DNA of 14,753 nt from CAZRUM01 sp964603435. Its GTDB lineage: Bacteria; Patescibacteriota; Patescibacteriia; Magasanikbacterales; UBA922. A program made the position numbers and the translations under genes. Of this stretch, positions 1 to 5,957 are shown one piece after another (position 1 is the stretch's first letter; every line of letters starts with the position of its first letter). The notes beneath the pieces were generated by a model. That model made no database searches, had not been told where the DNA came from, and saw only the letters and a list, made by a program, of their open reading frames with translations. The DNA lies in contig CAZRUM010000022.1 in NCBI GenBank assembly GCA_964603435.1, positions 1 through 14,753 of the forward strand, read 5' to 3'.

Positions 1-4
1 TCTG

Positions 5-77
5 TGATCCGGGTGGGGCTCGAACCCACGACCGTTAGCTTAAAAGGCTACTGCTCTACCAGCTGAGCTACCGGACC
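5..77 (-). tRNA. tRNA-Lys (anticodon UUU)
   Basis: Reading the minus strand gives a complete 73-nt cloverleaf. The 7-bp acceptor stem (GGTCCGG with CCGGATC) has one G-U pair, the 4-bp D stem is GCTC/GAGC, the T arm is GTGGG-TTCGAGC-CCCAC, and the discriminator base is A. The anticodon loop is CTTTTAA, so the anticodon is TTT and reads AAA/AAG lysine codons. The first pair of the anticodon stem (27-43) is a G-A mismatch; the other four pair. The 3' CCA is not encoded. It lies downstream of typA with its own promoter. Confidence 0.97.
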
Positions 78-94
78 ATAAATTTACAGGCGCT

Positions 95-123
95 ATTATA
101 TATAAAAATATAAAATAAGTCAA
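95..123 (-). promoter_or_regulatory. Promoter of tRNA-Lys
   Basis: On the minus strand TTGACT (118-123) and TATAAT (95-100) are separated by exactly 17 bp. The predicted start near 88 leaves a leader of about 11 nt before the tRNA 5' end, as expected for a tRNA transcript trimmed by RNase P. Confidence 0.85.
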
Positions 124-148
124 GTAAATAGTTGGCTTGTAGGTATTC

Positions 149-1942
149 TTACTTCAACCCTCTAGCCCCTCGTTTACGATCATTTTCTGTAAGAAGTTGT
201 TTTCTAATACGTAAACTTTTTGGAGTAATTTCTAGATATTCATCTTCTGCAATAACTTCTAGTCCACGCTCAAGAGTAATATCCATTGGTGGGATAAGAT
301 TAAGAGCATCGTCAGCACCACTAGAACGCATATTAGACAATTGCTTTCCTTTGATAGGATTCACAGACATGTCTTCACCTTTTGAAGTATTGCCGATGAC
401 CATACCTTCATACACTTCCACAGTTGGTCCGATATACAAAGTACCACGATTTTGAAGATTGGCAAGAGAAAAACCAAGAGCTTTTCCACTTTCCATAGAA
501 ATCATAGAACCTAGCTGACGTTTTTGGATAATTCCGACATGAGGGCGGAAACCAACTACCTGAGCACATAATATTCCTTCACCTCTAGTATCAATTATAA
601 ACTGACCACGGAAACCAAGTAAGCCACGAGATGGAATTTCATAGATCATTCTAGTTTGACTATCCTTACTGGACATATGAGTCATAATACCTTTTCTTTT
701 ACCCATCTTTTCAGTCACAACACCAACAAATTCATCTGGTACATCGATAGTTACTTCTTCAAACGGTTCGTTCTTTTTACCGTCAATTTCTTTTATAATA
801 ACTTGTGGTTGTGAAACCTGTAGTTCAAAACCCTCACGACGCATATTTTCCAAAAGCACAGCGATATGCATCTCACCCCTACCATAAACTTTGTAATGGT
901 CGATAGCAGAAAAATCAATTTTTAAACCCACGTTCATTTCAAGTTCTTTTTCTAAACGTTCTTTAATCTGACGACTAGTAACAAACTTACCTTCTTTTCC
1001 AGCAAAAGGAGAACTGTTTACCAGGAAATTCATGGAAATAGTCGGTTCGTCGATCGTAATAGCTGGAAGCGCTTCTTGATTTTCATTTTCACAAATAGTT
1101 TCTCCAATATAAATATCAGGGATTCCAGAAATCATCACAATGTCTCCTGCTACAGCCTCAGCGACATCTTGTTTTTTGATGCCACTAAATGTTTGAACTT
1201 TTCCAATAGACGCACTACGTGTTTCGCCGGTTGGTTTTTTAACTATTACTTTTGCACCAGCTTTTACAGTGCCTTCGTAAATTCGGCCAATAGCCAAACG
1301 TCCTAGATAATTATCATATCCAAGATTGAAAGGTTGCATTCTAAACGGAGCATCAATATCAGATGGAGCTGGAGAAACTTGTTCTAGTACAGCGTCTAAA
1401 ATAGGCATTAAATCTGTCATCTCATCTGCCATATCTTTTTTAGCAAGTCCAGCTTTAGCATTGGAATAAAGTGTAACAAAATTTAATTGTTCATCATTTG
1501 CACCCAGATCCATAAACAATTCCAAAACTTGATCATGAGCACGCTCGACGTCGGCAGCCGGTTTATCAATTTTATTCAAAACAACAATTGGTTTTAATCC
1601 CAAATCAAGTGATTTTTTCAAAACAAATTTTGTCTGTGGCATTGGACCTTCTTGGGCATCCACTATCAACAAGACTGAATCAATAGAACGAAGCACACGC
1701 TCCACTTCTGAACCAAAATCAGCATGGCCTGGAGTATCCACAATATTGATCTTTGTGTCCTTGTACATGACTGAAGTATTTTTTGCATAAATCGTAATAC
1801 CACGCTCTAATTCAATAGCATCACTATCCATACTTACTTTATCGTCCTCGCTCACCATACCAGTTTGACGCATCAAAGCATCGGTCAGCTTAGTCTTACC
1901 GTGGTCTACATGGGCAATAATGGCTATATTTCTAATTTCCAT
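149..1942 (-). CDS. typA: Translational GTPase TypA/BipA
   Basis: Ribosome-associated GTPase of the EF-G-like family, involved in stress adaptation and late ribosome assembly. The 597 residues match the usual length of about 600. The G domain is complete: HVDHGKT at 11-17 (P-loop), ERGITI at 46-51 (switch I), DTPGH at 69-73 (switch II) and NKID at 123-126 (guanine specificity). The residue after the P-loop Thr is Lys, where Thr is usual. The domain-2 beta-barrel, the EF-G III/V-like domains and the TypA-specific C-terminal region follow, including the stretch around GRGEMHIAVLLENMRREGFE. The start is the only upstream ATG in frame with the G1 motif; its Shine-Dalgarno is weak and AT-rich. It is monocistronic, with its own promoter and a roughly 95-nt leader. 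No terminator is visible between its stop and the tRNA-Lys promoter, so some read-through into the tRNA is possible. Confidence 0.97.
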   Translation of the reverse strand: MEIRNIAIIAHVDHGKTKLTDALMRQTGMVSEDDKVSMDSDAIELERGITIYAKNTSVMYKDTKINIVDTPGHADFGSEVERVLRSIDSVLLIVDAQEGPMPQTKFVLKKSLDLGLKPIVVLNKIDKPAADVERAHDQVLELFMDLGANDEQLNFVTLYSNAKAGLAKKDMADEMTDLMPILDAVLEQVSPAPSDIDAPFRMQPFNLGYDNYLGRLAIGRIYEGTVKAGAKVIVKKPTGETRSASIGKVQTFSGIKKQDVAEAVAGDIVMISGIPDIYIGETICENENQEALPAITIDEPTISMNFLVNSSPFAGKEGKFVTSRQIKERLEKELEMNVGLKIDFSAIDHYKVYGRGEMHIAVLLENMRREGFELQVSQPQVIIKEIDGKKNEPFEEVTIDVPDEFVGVVTEKMGKRKGIMTHMSSKDSQTRMIYEIPSRGLLGFRGQFIIDTRGEGILCAQVVGFRPHVGIIQKRQLGSMISMESGKALGFSLANLQNRGTLYIGPTVEVYEGMVIGNTSKGEDMSVNPIKGKQLSNMRSSGADDALNLIPPMDITLERGLEVIAEDEYLEITPKSLRIRKQLLTENDRKRGARGLK

Positions 1943-1969
1943 ATTATTTAAAGACTTGAAAAGCCCACA

Positions 1970-2032
1970 AAGCTTATGAAGCTTGAAAGGCCTGATTTAT
2001 AGTAAATAGAAAATTCCCCACGTAGGGGAATC
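1970..2032 (-). promoter_or_regulatory. typA leader with terminator-like hairpin (possible attenuator)
   Basis: The RNA leader of typA first folds ATTCCCC (2025-2031 on the plus strand as GGGGAAT) with GGGGAAT (2013-2019), a 7-bp GC-rich stem with a 5-nt loop, followed immediately by TTTTCTATTT. That is the layout of an intrinsic terminator placed between the promoter and the start codon. A second small hairpin, AAGCTT-CAT-AAGCTT (1970-1984), lies further down the leader. Seen: hairpins and U-rich tract. Inferred: conditional termination. No alternative antiterminator helix was identified with confidence. Confidence 0.45.
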
Positions 2033-2044
2033 TACAACACCGCA

Positions 2045-2073
2045 ATTGTACACTAAAACTAGAGTGTTGTCAA
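2045..2073 (-). promoter_or_regulatory. Promoter of typA
   Basis: On the minus strand TTGACA (2068-2073) and TACAAT (2045-2050) have a 17-bp spacer. The predicted start is near 2038, giving a leader of about 95 nt before the typA ATG. Confidence 0.85.
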
Positions 2074-2080
2074 GGTCTAG

Positions 2081-2108
2081 CAATAAAAAACACCCTATTT
2101 CTAGGGTG
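2081..2108 (-). terminator. Intrinsic terminator of the Arg-rich small gene
   Basis: Perfect 7-bp stem CACCCTA/TAGGGTG with a 4-nt loop, followed on the minus strand by a run of six T (2085-2090). It separates the small gene from the typA promoter. Confidence 0.9.
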
Positions 2109-2126
2109 AAATAATTTTATTCCTTT

Positions 2127-2153
2127 CCTCGCCTTGCTATATGCAAGGCGAGG
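2127..2153. repeat. Perfect 11-bp hairpin in the 3' UTR of the Arg-rich gene
   Basis: CCTCGCCTTGC and its exact reverse complement are separated by TATAT. It lies 16 bp beyond the stop codon and has no T-run on either strand, so it is not itself a terminator; the real terminator is the next hairpin. In the minus-strand transcript it would be a very stable 3' stem-loop. Confidence 0.8.
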
Positions 2154-2169
2154 TATCTCGAGACGAGGA

Positions 2170-2400
2170 CTACCGCAAACGATGCAGGCGAGGATGACGC
2201 CGACCTGGACGAGGACCGTCATTACGGTGACTGTCCGACTGCCCCTTCTTATGTCCACGTCGCCGACGTACCAATCTGCGCTTTCTACGACGCCTCGACT
2301 TATCCGGGTTGTAAGTAGGACGAGACGTCGTGGTGTTTGGGGCAAAAACAGTCTGCCCTCCACCTGTAGTGTGAGAAATGGTAATGGTAGGTCTACTCAA
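2170..2400 (-). CDS. Arginine-rich small protein of unknown function
   Basis: Not a recognised family. It encodes 76 residues from the TTG at 2400, chosen because a strong Shine-Dalgarno (GGGAGGGG) sits 5 nt upstream; an in-frame TTG at 2415 lies before that site and is less likely. The first 30 residues are rich in Thr, Ser, Pro and Gly; residues 35-50 are almost entirely Arg/Lys (SRRRRKRR, then RRRRGHKK); the tail mixes Arg, His and Pro. There is no membrane segment or signal peptide, so a cytoplasmic nucleic-acid or ribosome-binding role is plausible but not shown. GC is about 57-63 percent in hand-counted 60-base rows, far above its neighbours. It is a monocistronic unit bounded by the murG terminator and its own terminator. 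The longer minus-strand frame over 2070-2363 is rejected because it runs through the terminator. Confidence 0.55.
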   Translation of the reverse strand: MSRPTITISHTTGGGQTVFAPNTTTSRPTYNPDKSRRRRKRRLVRRRRGHKKGQSDSHRNDGPRPGRRHPRLHRLR

Positions 2401-2435
2401 GATTTCCCCTCCCAAGTTGATTATGGTTCTTTTTT

Positions 2436-2444
2436 AGTATAGCA
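2436..2444 (-). promoter_or_regulatory. Extended -10 promoter of the Arg-rich gene
   Basis: The minus strand reads TGCTATACT, an extended -10 (TGn plus TATACT). There is no good -35 box. A start near 2429 would give a leader of about 29 nt containing the GGGAGGGG ribosome-binding site. Confidence 0.5.
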
Positions 2445-2460
2445 GAATTTTTTGAAAAAT

Positions 2461-2489
2461 AAAAAGACCTGTTATGGACAAGTCTTTTT
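2461..2489. terminator. Terminator of the ftsW-murG operon
   Basis: A stem of 12 bp (AAAAAGACCTGT with ACAAGTCTTTTT, one wobble pair) around a 5-nt loop. The A and T runs on each side make it terminator-like on both strands. It lies 15 bp beyond the murG stop codon. Confidence 0.85.
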
Positions 2490-2503
2490 AAATAATATTT
2501 TTT

Positions 2504-3583
2504 CTAAATTAACTTCTCCACAACTTCCAAAATACTTTCTCCACTAGCTAGAGGCATCATTTCTTTTAGTTTATTTGCCAACTGCTTCATTTGAATTTCG
2601 TCTCCTAGCAATTCACGGATCACTTTTGCCAGATAATTTCCATCCGTCATGTTTTCATCTAATAAAATAACTGCCCCAGCTTTGGCTAGAAATTTTACAT
2701 TTAATTCTTGATGTCCTGGTTTTGGAATAATTATTGCCACTTTTCCAAGTGCAGCAATCTCAGTCAGCGTACCAAAGCCACCACGAGAAATTACAATATC
2801 AGAAACTGCATATGCCTGTGCCATCTCGTGAGTAAAAAACTGATAAACTTGGTAATAATCAAAATGTTTCACTGCACGCTCCACCAACTCTTGTGGACGT
2901 TCTTTGCCTGAAAGATGAATCACCTGAGCATGACCTTTTAGATGTTGAATTGATTCTATTATTAATTGATTAACCCTCATAGAACCAGTCCCACCACCAG
3001 TAGCAAAAATTACTGGAACTTTTGGATTCAAATTGAAATCTTTGAAACCTTTTTTGACATTACCTTTTAATATTTCTTCTCGGATAGGATTTCCCAACCA
3101 AATAACTTTTTTCTTATTAAATTTTTTGACATTACTTTCCAGAGCTGTGGTGATAATTTTTGCACAGCCAGACATGAGCTTGTTTGACATACCAACTTGT
3201 ACATCTTGCTGATGAATCCAAGTAGACACACCAAAAAGCCAGGCTGCCCAGTGCAAAGGCACAGATACATAACCTCCTGCCGAAATACATAGAGTAGGGT
3301 TTTCTTTCGAGACCAATTTTAAACTTTGAAAAAATCCAATTATAATTCTAAAAATATCAATAAAATTCCAAATGGAAATATAACGACGAACTTTTCCAGA
3401 AGTAAGACTAATAAACTTAATCCCCTTTTCTTCTATTAGCTTTTTCTCTGGACCTTTCTTTGTACCAACCCAAAGAAACTCTGCGTCTGGATAATGTTTT
3501 TTTATCACATCGTAAACTGCCAAGAGAGGTGTCACAGGACCAAGAGTATAACCACCAGATAATATGATTTTAAGTTTTTGCAT
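2504..3583 (-). CDS. murG: MurG-type UDP-GlcNAc:lipid I GlcNAc transferase
   Basis: GT-B glycosyltransferase of 359 residues that adds GlcNAc to lipid I to make lipid II at the inner face of the membrane. Recognisable MurG landmarks are AGGYVSVP at 102-109, IHQQD at 123-127 (usually HEQN), GGGTGS at 196-201 (second G-loop), SRGGFGTLTEIA at 266-277 with E275 at the nucleotide-sugar site, and HQELN at 291-295. The first G-loop reads SGGYTLGPVTP instead of the usual GGTGGHxxP, so the conserved loop-1 His is absent. The start overlaps the end of ftsW by 14 bp, indicating translational coupling, and the gene is the last of a cell-wall operon. An alternative is a related GlcNAc transferase with another acceptor, but the ftsW context favours MurG. 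Confidence 0.85.
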   Translation of the reverse strand: MQKLKIILSGGYTLGPVTPLLAVYDVIKKHYPDAEFLWVGTKKGPEKKLIEEKGIKFISLTSGKVRRYISIWNFIDIFRIIIGFFQSLKLVSKENPTLCISAGGYVSVPLHWAAWLFGVSTWIHQQDVQVGMSNKLMSGCAKIITTALESNVKKFNKKKVIWLGNPIREEILKGNVKKGFKDFNLNPKVPVIFATGGGTGSMRVNQLIIESIQHLKGHAQVIHLSGKERPQELVERAVKHFDYYQVYQFFTHEMAQAYAVSDIVISRGGFGTLTEIAALGKVAIIIPKPGHQELNVKFLAKAGAVILLDENMTDGNYLAKVIRELLGDEIQMKQLANKLKEMMPLASGESILEVVEKLI

Positions 3584-4676
3584 ACTTCGAAATATTAATT
3601 AAAATTCCCACTGCTGCCATACTAATCATAAGGGCTGTACCACCGTGACTAACAAAAGGTAAAGGTACGCCAGTCAGAGGTAAAAGACCAACTATGGCTC
3701 CTATATTTAAAAATGATTGTAAAGCGAACCAGATTATTATACCAGATGCCAGCAGTCTTCCAAACTGATCTGGAGCATTTTTTGCCAAGACAAAACCACG
3801 TGCAATTATTAAAACTATCAGAACAACTAAACCTACAGCAAATAAAAGACCCATTTCCTCAGCAAAAACTGCAAAAATACTATCTGAATGAACTTCTGGT
3901 AAATACTGAAACTTTTGCAAAGAATGACCCAAACCTCTACCCAAAATACCACCAGAACCAACAGCCAAAAAAGCTTGATTGATATGATAACCAACACCTT
4001 GTGGATCTAGCTCTGGGTGAAGGAAGGTCATCAAGCGAGCTGCTCTATATGGAGCTGCCACTACCATTGCAACCAAACCCGCTACACCAACTCCTGCTAA
4101 ACCCAAAATGTGTGGCCATTTGGCTCCTGCCACAAAGAGCATGGCAAACAAAATGGAAAACATGATGGACATGGTACCAATGTCTGGTTGTAAAATAATT
4201 AGAACAATCGGAATCATACCAACTCCTAAAGCTAATAAAAAACCATGTTTTAAATCCCGTATCCCCTGCCCTATCTTTACCAAGTAAGCTGACATAAAGA
4301 TTATAAGAGCGAGTTTTGCAACTTCTGCTGGCTGAAAAGAATTACCAAAAATATTTATCCAACTATGTGAATTTGTACCATAAGTAGAACCAATACCAGG
4401 GATAAAAACTAAAATTAATAATACCAAAACACCACCATAAATAATGGTAGCGTAATTTTTCAACTTATGATAATCAAATTTTGCTAATAGAAAAAATAAA
4501 ATAGTTCCTGGCAAAACTCCCAAAAGTAATTGACGTTTTATAAAAAAATAACTATCCCCAAAACGTTCATGACCGACGGGTGAGCTTGCAGAGGTCAACA
4601 TTATTAAACCAAAAACAAGCCAGATAACAAAATAACCCAACAACTTATAATCTGCATTAGTATTTTCGTTGGACAT
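3570..4676 (-). CDS. ftsW: SEDS-family peptidoglycan glycosyltransferase FtsW
   Basis: Polytopic membrane protein of 368 residues with about ten hydrophobic segments, the enzyme that polymerises lipid II, at the septum if it is true FtsW. Family signatures are WINIFG followed by SFQPAEVAKLALIIF (113-127), LQPDIGT (162-168), the HSDSIFAVFAEEMG region (263-276) with D265 at the position of the essential SEDS aspartate, and PLPFVSHGGT at 338-347 (usually PLPFVSYGGT). It is placed between a small membrane protein (2 bp upstream) and murG (14-bp overlap). FtsW and RodA are hard to separate by sequence; the association with murG favours FtsW/SpoVE. Confidence 0.93.
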   Translation of the reverse strand: MSNENTNADYKLLGYFVIWLVFGLIMLTSASSPVGHERFGDSYFFIKRQLLLGVLPGTILFFLLAKFDYHKLKNYATIIYGGVLVLLILVFIPGIGSTYGTNSHSWINIFGNSFQPAEVAKLALIIFMSAYLVKIGQGIRDLKHGFLLALGVGMIPIVLIILQPDIGTMSIMFSILFAMLFVAGAKWPHILGLAGVGVAGLVAMVVAAPYRAARLMTFLHPELDPQGVGYHINQAFLAVGSGGILGRGLGHSLQKFQYLPEVHSDSIFAVFAEEMGLLFAVGLVVLIVLIIARGFVLAKNAPDQFGRLLASGIIIWFALQSFLNIGAIVGLLPLTGVPLPFVSHGGTALMISMAAVGILINISKYAKT

Positions 4677-4678
4677 AA

Positions 4679-5029
4679 CTAAACGTTAAGAAACACGAGA
4701 AGTGCCGCCGCAATAAAAATGAATATCTGACAAACTAAATTTACAAAATTTAAAACTTGAGCAGAAAATTTGTCTTTGGGAAACATAACCCAACCAAATA
4801 TAGTATTTACCAAAAAAATAAATAATCCCAAAACTGGTAAATACAAAACTTTCCACCAAGCCCCAATATAATCTACACCAAACAAAATATTATAATGCAA
4901 AAAAATAGTTTCATCTTGTGGTTTAATTTGTAACAATAACCAGGCCCAAGTAGATATATTTATCAAAAGTGCCAATGGTATCATTATTAGATTTGGTAAA
5001 TGTTTAATATATAATTTTACAGGATACAT
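4679..5029 (-). CDS. Small three-helix membrane protein, first gene before ftsW
   Basis: A 116-residue protein of no family I can name. It has three strongly hydrophobic segments (about 12-34, 57-79 and 90-114). A polar stretch rich in His, Tyr and Trp between helices 1 and 2 (HYNILFGVDYIGAWWK) looks like the conserved part. Its stop lies 2 bp before the ftsW ATG, so the two are co-transcribed and probably translationally coupled, which hints at a role in wall synthesis or division; this is context only. There is no Shine-Dalgarno; a CATAAT (5037-5042) 7 nt before the ATG would give an almost leaderless mRNA, but no matching -35 box is visible. Confidence 0.75.
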   Translation of the reverse strand: MYPVKLYIKHLPNLIMIPLALLINISTWAWLLLQIKPQDETIFLHYNILFGVDYIGAWWKVLYLPVLGLFIFLVNTIFGWVMFPKDKFSAQVLNFVNLVCQIFIFIAAALLVFLNV

Positions 5030-5046
5030 AGGACAAATTATGAATA

Positions 5047-5159
5047 ATTAAACTATCCCCCTTCCCTTTTTAAGGGAAGCGTTGGGGTAGGGTTCTTCTC
5101 ACAAGCAACCCCCTCCTAACCTCCCCCTTAAAAATGGGGAGGAATTTTTATTAAACTAT
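5047..5159. mobile_element. MITE/REPIN-like inverted-repeat element with 10-bp flanking direct repeat
   Basis: A 93-bp core (5057-5149) consists of two imperfect inverted arms. The left arm contains CCCTTTTTAAGGGAAGCGTT and the right arm, reversed, CCCATTTTTAAGGGGGAGGTT; each arm is itself a hairpin around TTTTTAAGGG. They are separated by a short spacer near CTTCTCACAAGC. The core is flanked exactly by the 10-bp direct repeat ATTAAACTAT (5047-5056 and 5150-5159), which looks like a target-site duplication. It encodes no protein. It lies between the Fe-S scaffold gene and the small membrane protein gene. Confidence 0.65.
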
Positions 5160-5166
5160 TAATTCT

Positions 5167-5415
5167 TTAAATACCTTCTTCATACATCAAAACTTGTTTT
5201 AAACCAGAAACTTTACTGAGTAACTCTGCTTCAACAAGCCCATTAAAGGTCATATCTGCCATAGGACAACCCAAACACATACCAGAAAATTTGATAGTAA
5301 CAACTCCAGCTTCTTCATCTACTGAAATAAGCTCAACTCCCCCGTTGTGCATAGTAAGGCGAGGGTTTATTATATCAGTAATGACTTTTTCAATTTTGTC
5401 CTTTAATAGAGGCAT
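5167..5415 (-). CDS. NifU C-terminal-domain (Nfu-type) Fe-S cluster scaffold
   Basis: An 82-residue stand-alone Nfu domain that holds and passes on a [4Fe-4S] cluster to apoproteins in the cytoplasm. It shows the family hallmarks: an N-terminal helix (DKIEKVITDIINPRL), the beta segment with HNGGVELISVDEEAGVVTI, and the CLGCP motif with the two cluster-binding cysteines C47 and C50, followed by the C-terminal helix. The ATG at 5415 is preferred because AGGGTG precedes it; a GTG at 5427 would add four residues but would lie inside that ribosome-binding site. It is divergent from rpmA and its leader carries a long inverted repeat. No other Fe-S assembly gene is present in the window. Confidence 0.9.
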   Translation of the reverse strand: MPLLKDKIEKVITDIINPRLTMHNGGVELISVDEEAGVVTIKFSGMCLGCPMADMTFNGLVEAELLSKVSGLKQVLMYEEGI

Positions 5416-5425
5416 ATTTAGGTTC

Positions 5426-5481
5426 ACCCTGTTAAATAAATTTGTAGAGCAAATTTAGCCCAGAGGGCTATTTAACAGGGT
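5426..5481 (-). promoter_or_regulatory. Nested inverted repeat in the Fe-S gene leader
   Basis: A perfect 13-bp inverted repeat (ACCCTGTTAAATA at 5426-5438, TATTTAACAGGGT at 5469-5481) encloses two further hairpins: AAATTTG-5 nt-CAAATTT (5438-5456) and AGCCC-AGA-GGGCT (5457-5469). Together the 56 bp fold into a compact three-way junction. The gene-proximal arm contains the AGGGTG ribosome-binding site, so in RNA it could hide translation initiation. The predicted transcription start (about 5477) falls inside the distal arm, so a DNA operator role is also possible. Confidence 0.6.
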
Positions 5482-5483
5482 AA

Positions 5484-5512
5484 ATTATACCCTAATTAGA
5501 CCCCCTTGACAA
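5484..5512 (-). promoter_or_regulatory. Promoter of the Fe-S scaffold gene
   Basis: Minus strand TTGTCA (5507-5512), 17-bp spacer, TATAAT (5484-5489). Its -35 box overlaps the -35 box of the divergent rpmA promoter, offset by one base. Confidence 0.75.
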
Positions 5513-5534
5513 GCCATCTATCTTATTGTATAAT
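5506..5534 (+). promoter_or_regulatory. Promoter of rpmA
   Basis: Consensus sigma-70 type promoter: TTGACA (5506-5511), 17-bp spacer, TATAAT (5529-5534). The predicted start near 5541 gives a leader of about 100 nt. Confidence 0.93.
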
Positions 5535-5562
5535 GTTGCTGTTAATTAATTGAACTAGGAAT

Positions 5563-5622
5563 GGTTAGCGATCTCGATTTAATCGAGAGGCAGCTCCCTG
5601 GGCTACCACTAGACTAGGGGTG
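5563..5622 (+). promoter_or_regulatory. Structured leader of rpmA (possible autoregulatory site)
   Basis: The leader can fold GGT-T-AGC (5563-5569) with GCTACC (5602-5607), enclosing a 7-bp hairpin TCTCGAT-TTA-ATCGAGA (5572-5588). A further small hairpin around CTA-GAC-TAG carries the AGGGG at about 5616-5620. Ribosomal-protein genes often carry leaders that bind their own product; whether this one does is inference. Confidence 0.35.
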
Positions 5623-5640
5623 AAAGTAAGTGATACAGTT

Positions 5641-5919
5641 ATGTCACATAAAAAAGCGGGTGGTTCCACCCGACTGGGACGTGATTCTAATCCACAATAC
5701 CTCGGCGTTAAAGTTGGTGATGGTCAGACTCTAAAATCTGGTGCCGTTATTACCAGACAACGTGGTACTAGAATTCATCCCGGCAAAAATGTCAAAAAGG
5801 GCAAAGATGATACTCTTTATGCAGTAGCACCTGGAGTAGTAAAGTTTACTACCAAAAAAGTTAGAAAATTTGATGGCTCTCTAAAGGCTACAAAATACGC
5901 TAGTATTATCACAAACTAA
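5641..5919 (+). CDS. rpmA: Large ribosomal subunit protein bL27
   Basis: A 92-residue bL27, the protein whose N-terminal tail reaches the peptidyl-transferase centre. It begins MSHKKAGGSTRLGRDSNPQY, the family signature, followed by LGVKVGDGQ, the GAVITRQRGTRIHPGKNV core and the VKFTTKK strand. The ATG at 5641 gives the canonical N-terminus; the GTG at 5620 would add seven residues with no sensible ribosome-binding site. The Shine-Dalgarno is weak (AAGTGA region). Usually bL27 is encoded after bL21 (rplU), but no rplU is present; rpmA is alone with its own promoter and terminator. Confidence 0.97.
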   Translation: MSHKKAGGSTRLGRDSNPQYLGVKVGDGQTLKSGAVITRQRGTRIHPGKNVKKGKDDTLYAVAPGVVKFTTKKVRKFDGSLKATKYASIITN

Positions 5920-5928
5920 AGATTAATT

Positions 5929-5951
5929 CCCCCACTTTTTGTGGGGGTTTT
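5929..5951 (+). terminator. rpmA terminator
   Basis: Perfect 7-bp stem CCCCCAC-TTTTT-GTGGGGG followed by TTTTAT. Its 3' arm (GGGGG at 5943-5947) ends 10 bp before the next gene's ATG. Confidence 0.9.
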
Positions 5952-5957
5952 ATATTT

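Noticed and set aside
2070..2363. Longer minus-strand frame overlapping the Arg-rich gene, and a plus-strand frame at 2134-2442
   Set aside because: The minus-strand frame runs through the intrinsic terminator at 2081-2108 and has no ribosome-binding site; the plus-strand frame lacks a promoter and ribosome-binding site. The 2170-2400 frame fits promoter, ribosome-binding site and terminator.
5546..5625. tRNA-like sequence in the rpmA leader (5-bp stem with a 7-nt loop reading as an anticodon, D-arm-like TCTAGTGGTAG on the minus strand)
   Set aside because: No T arm with a TTCGA-type loop and no acceptor stem could be formed on either strand.
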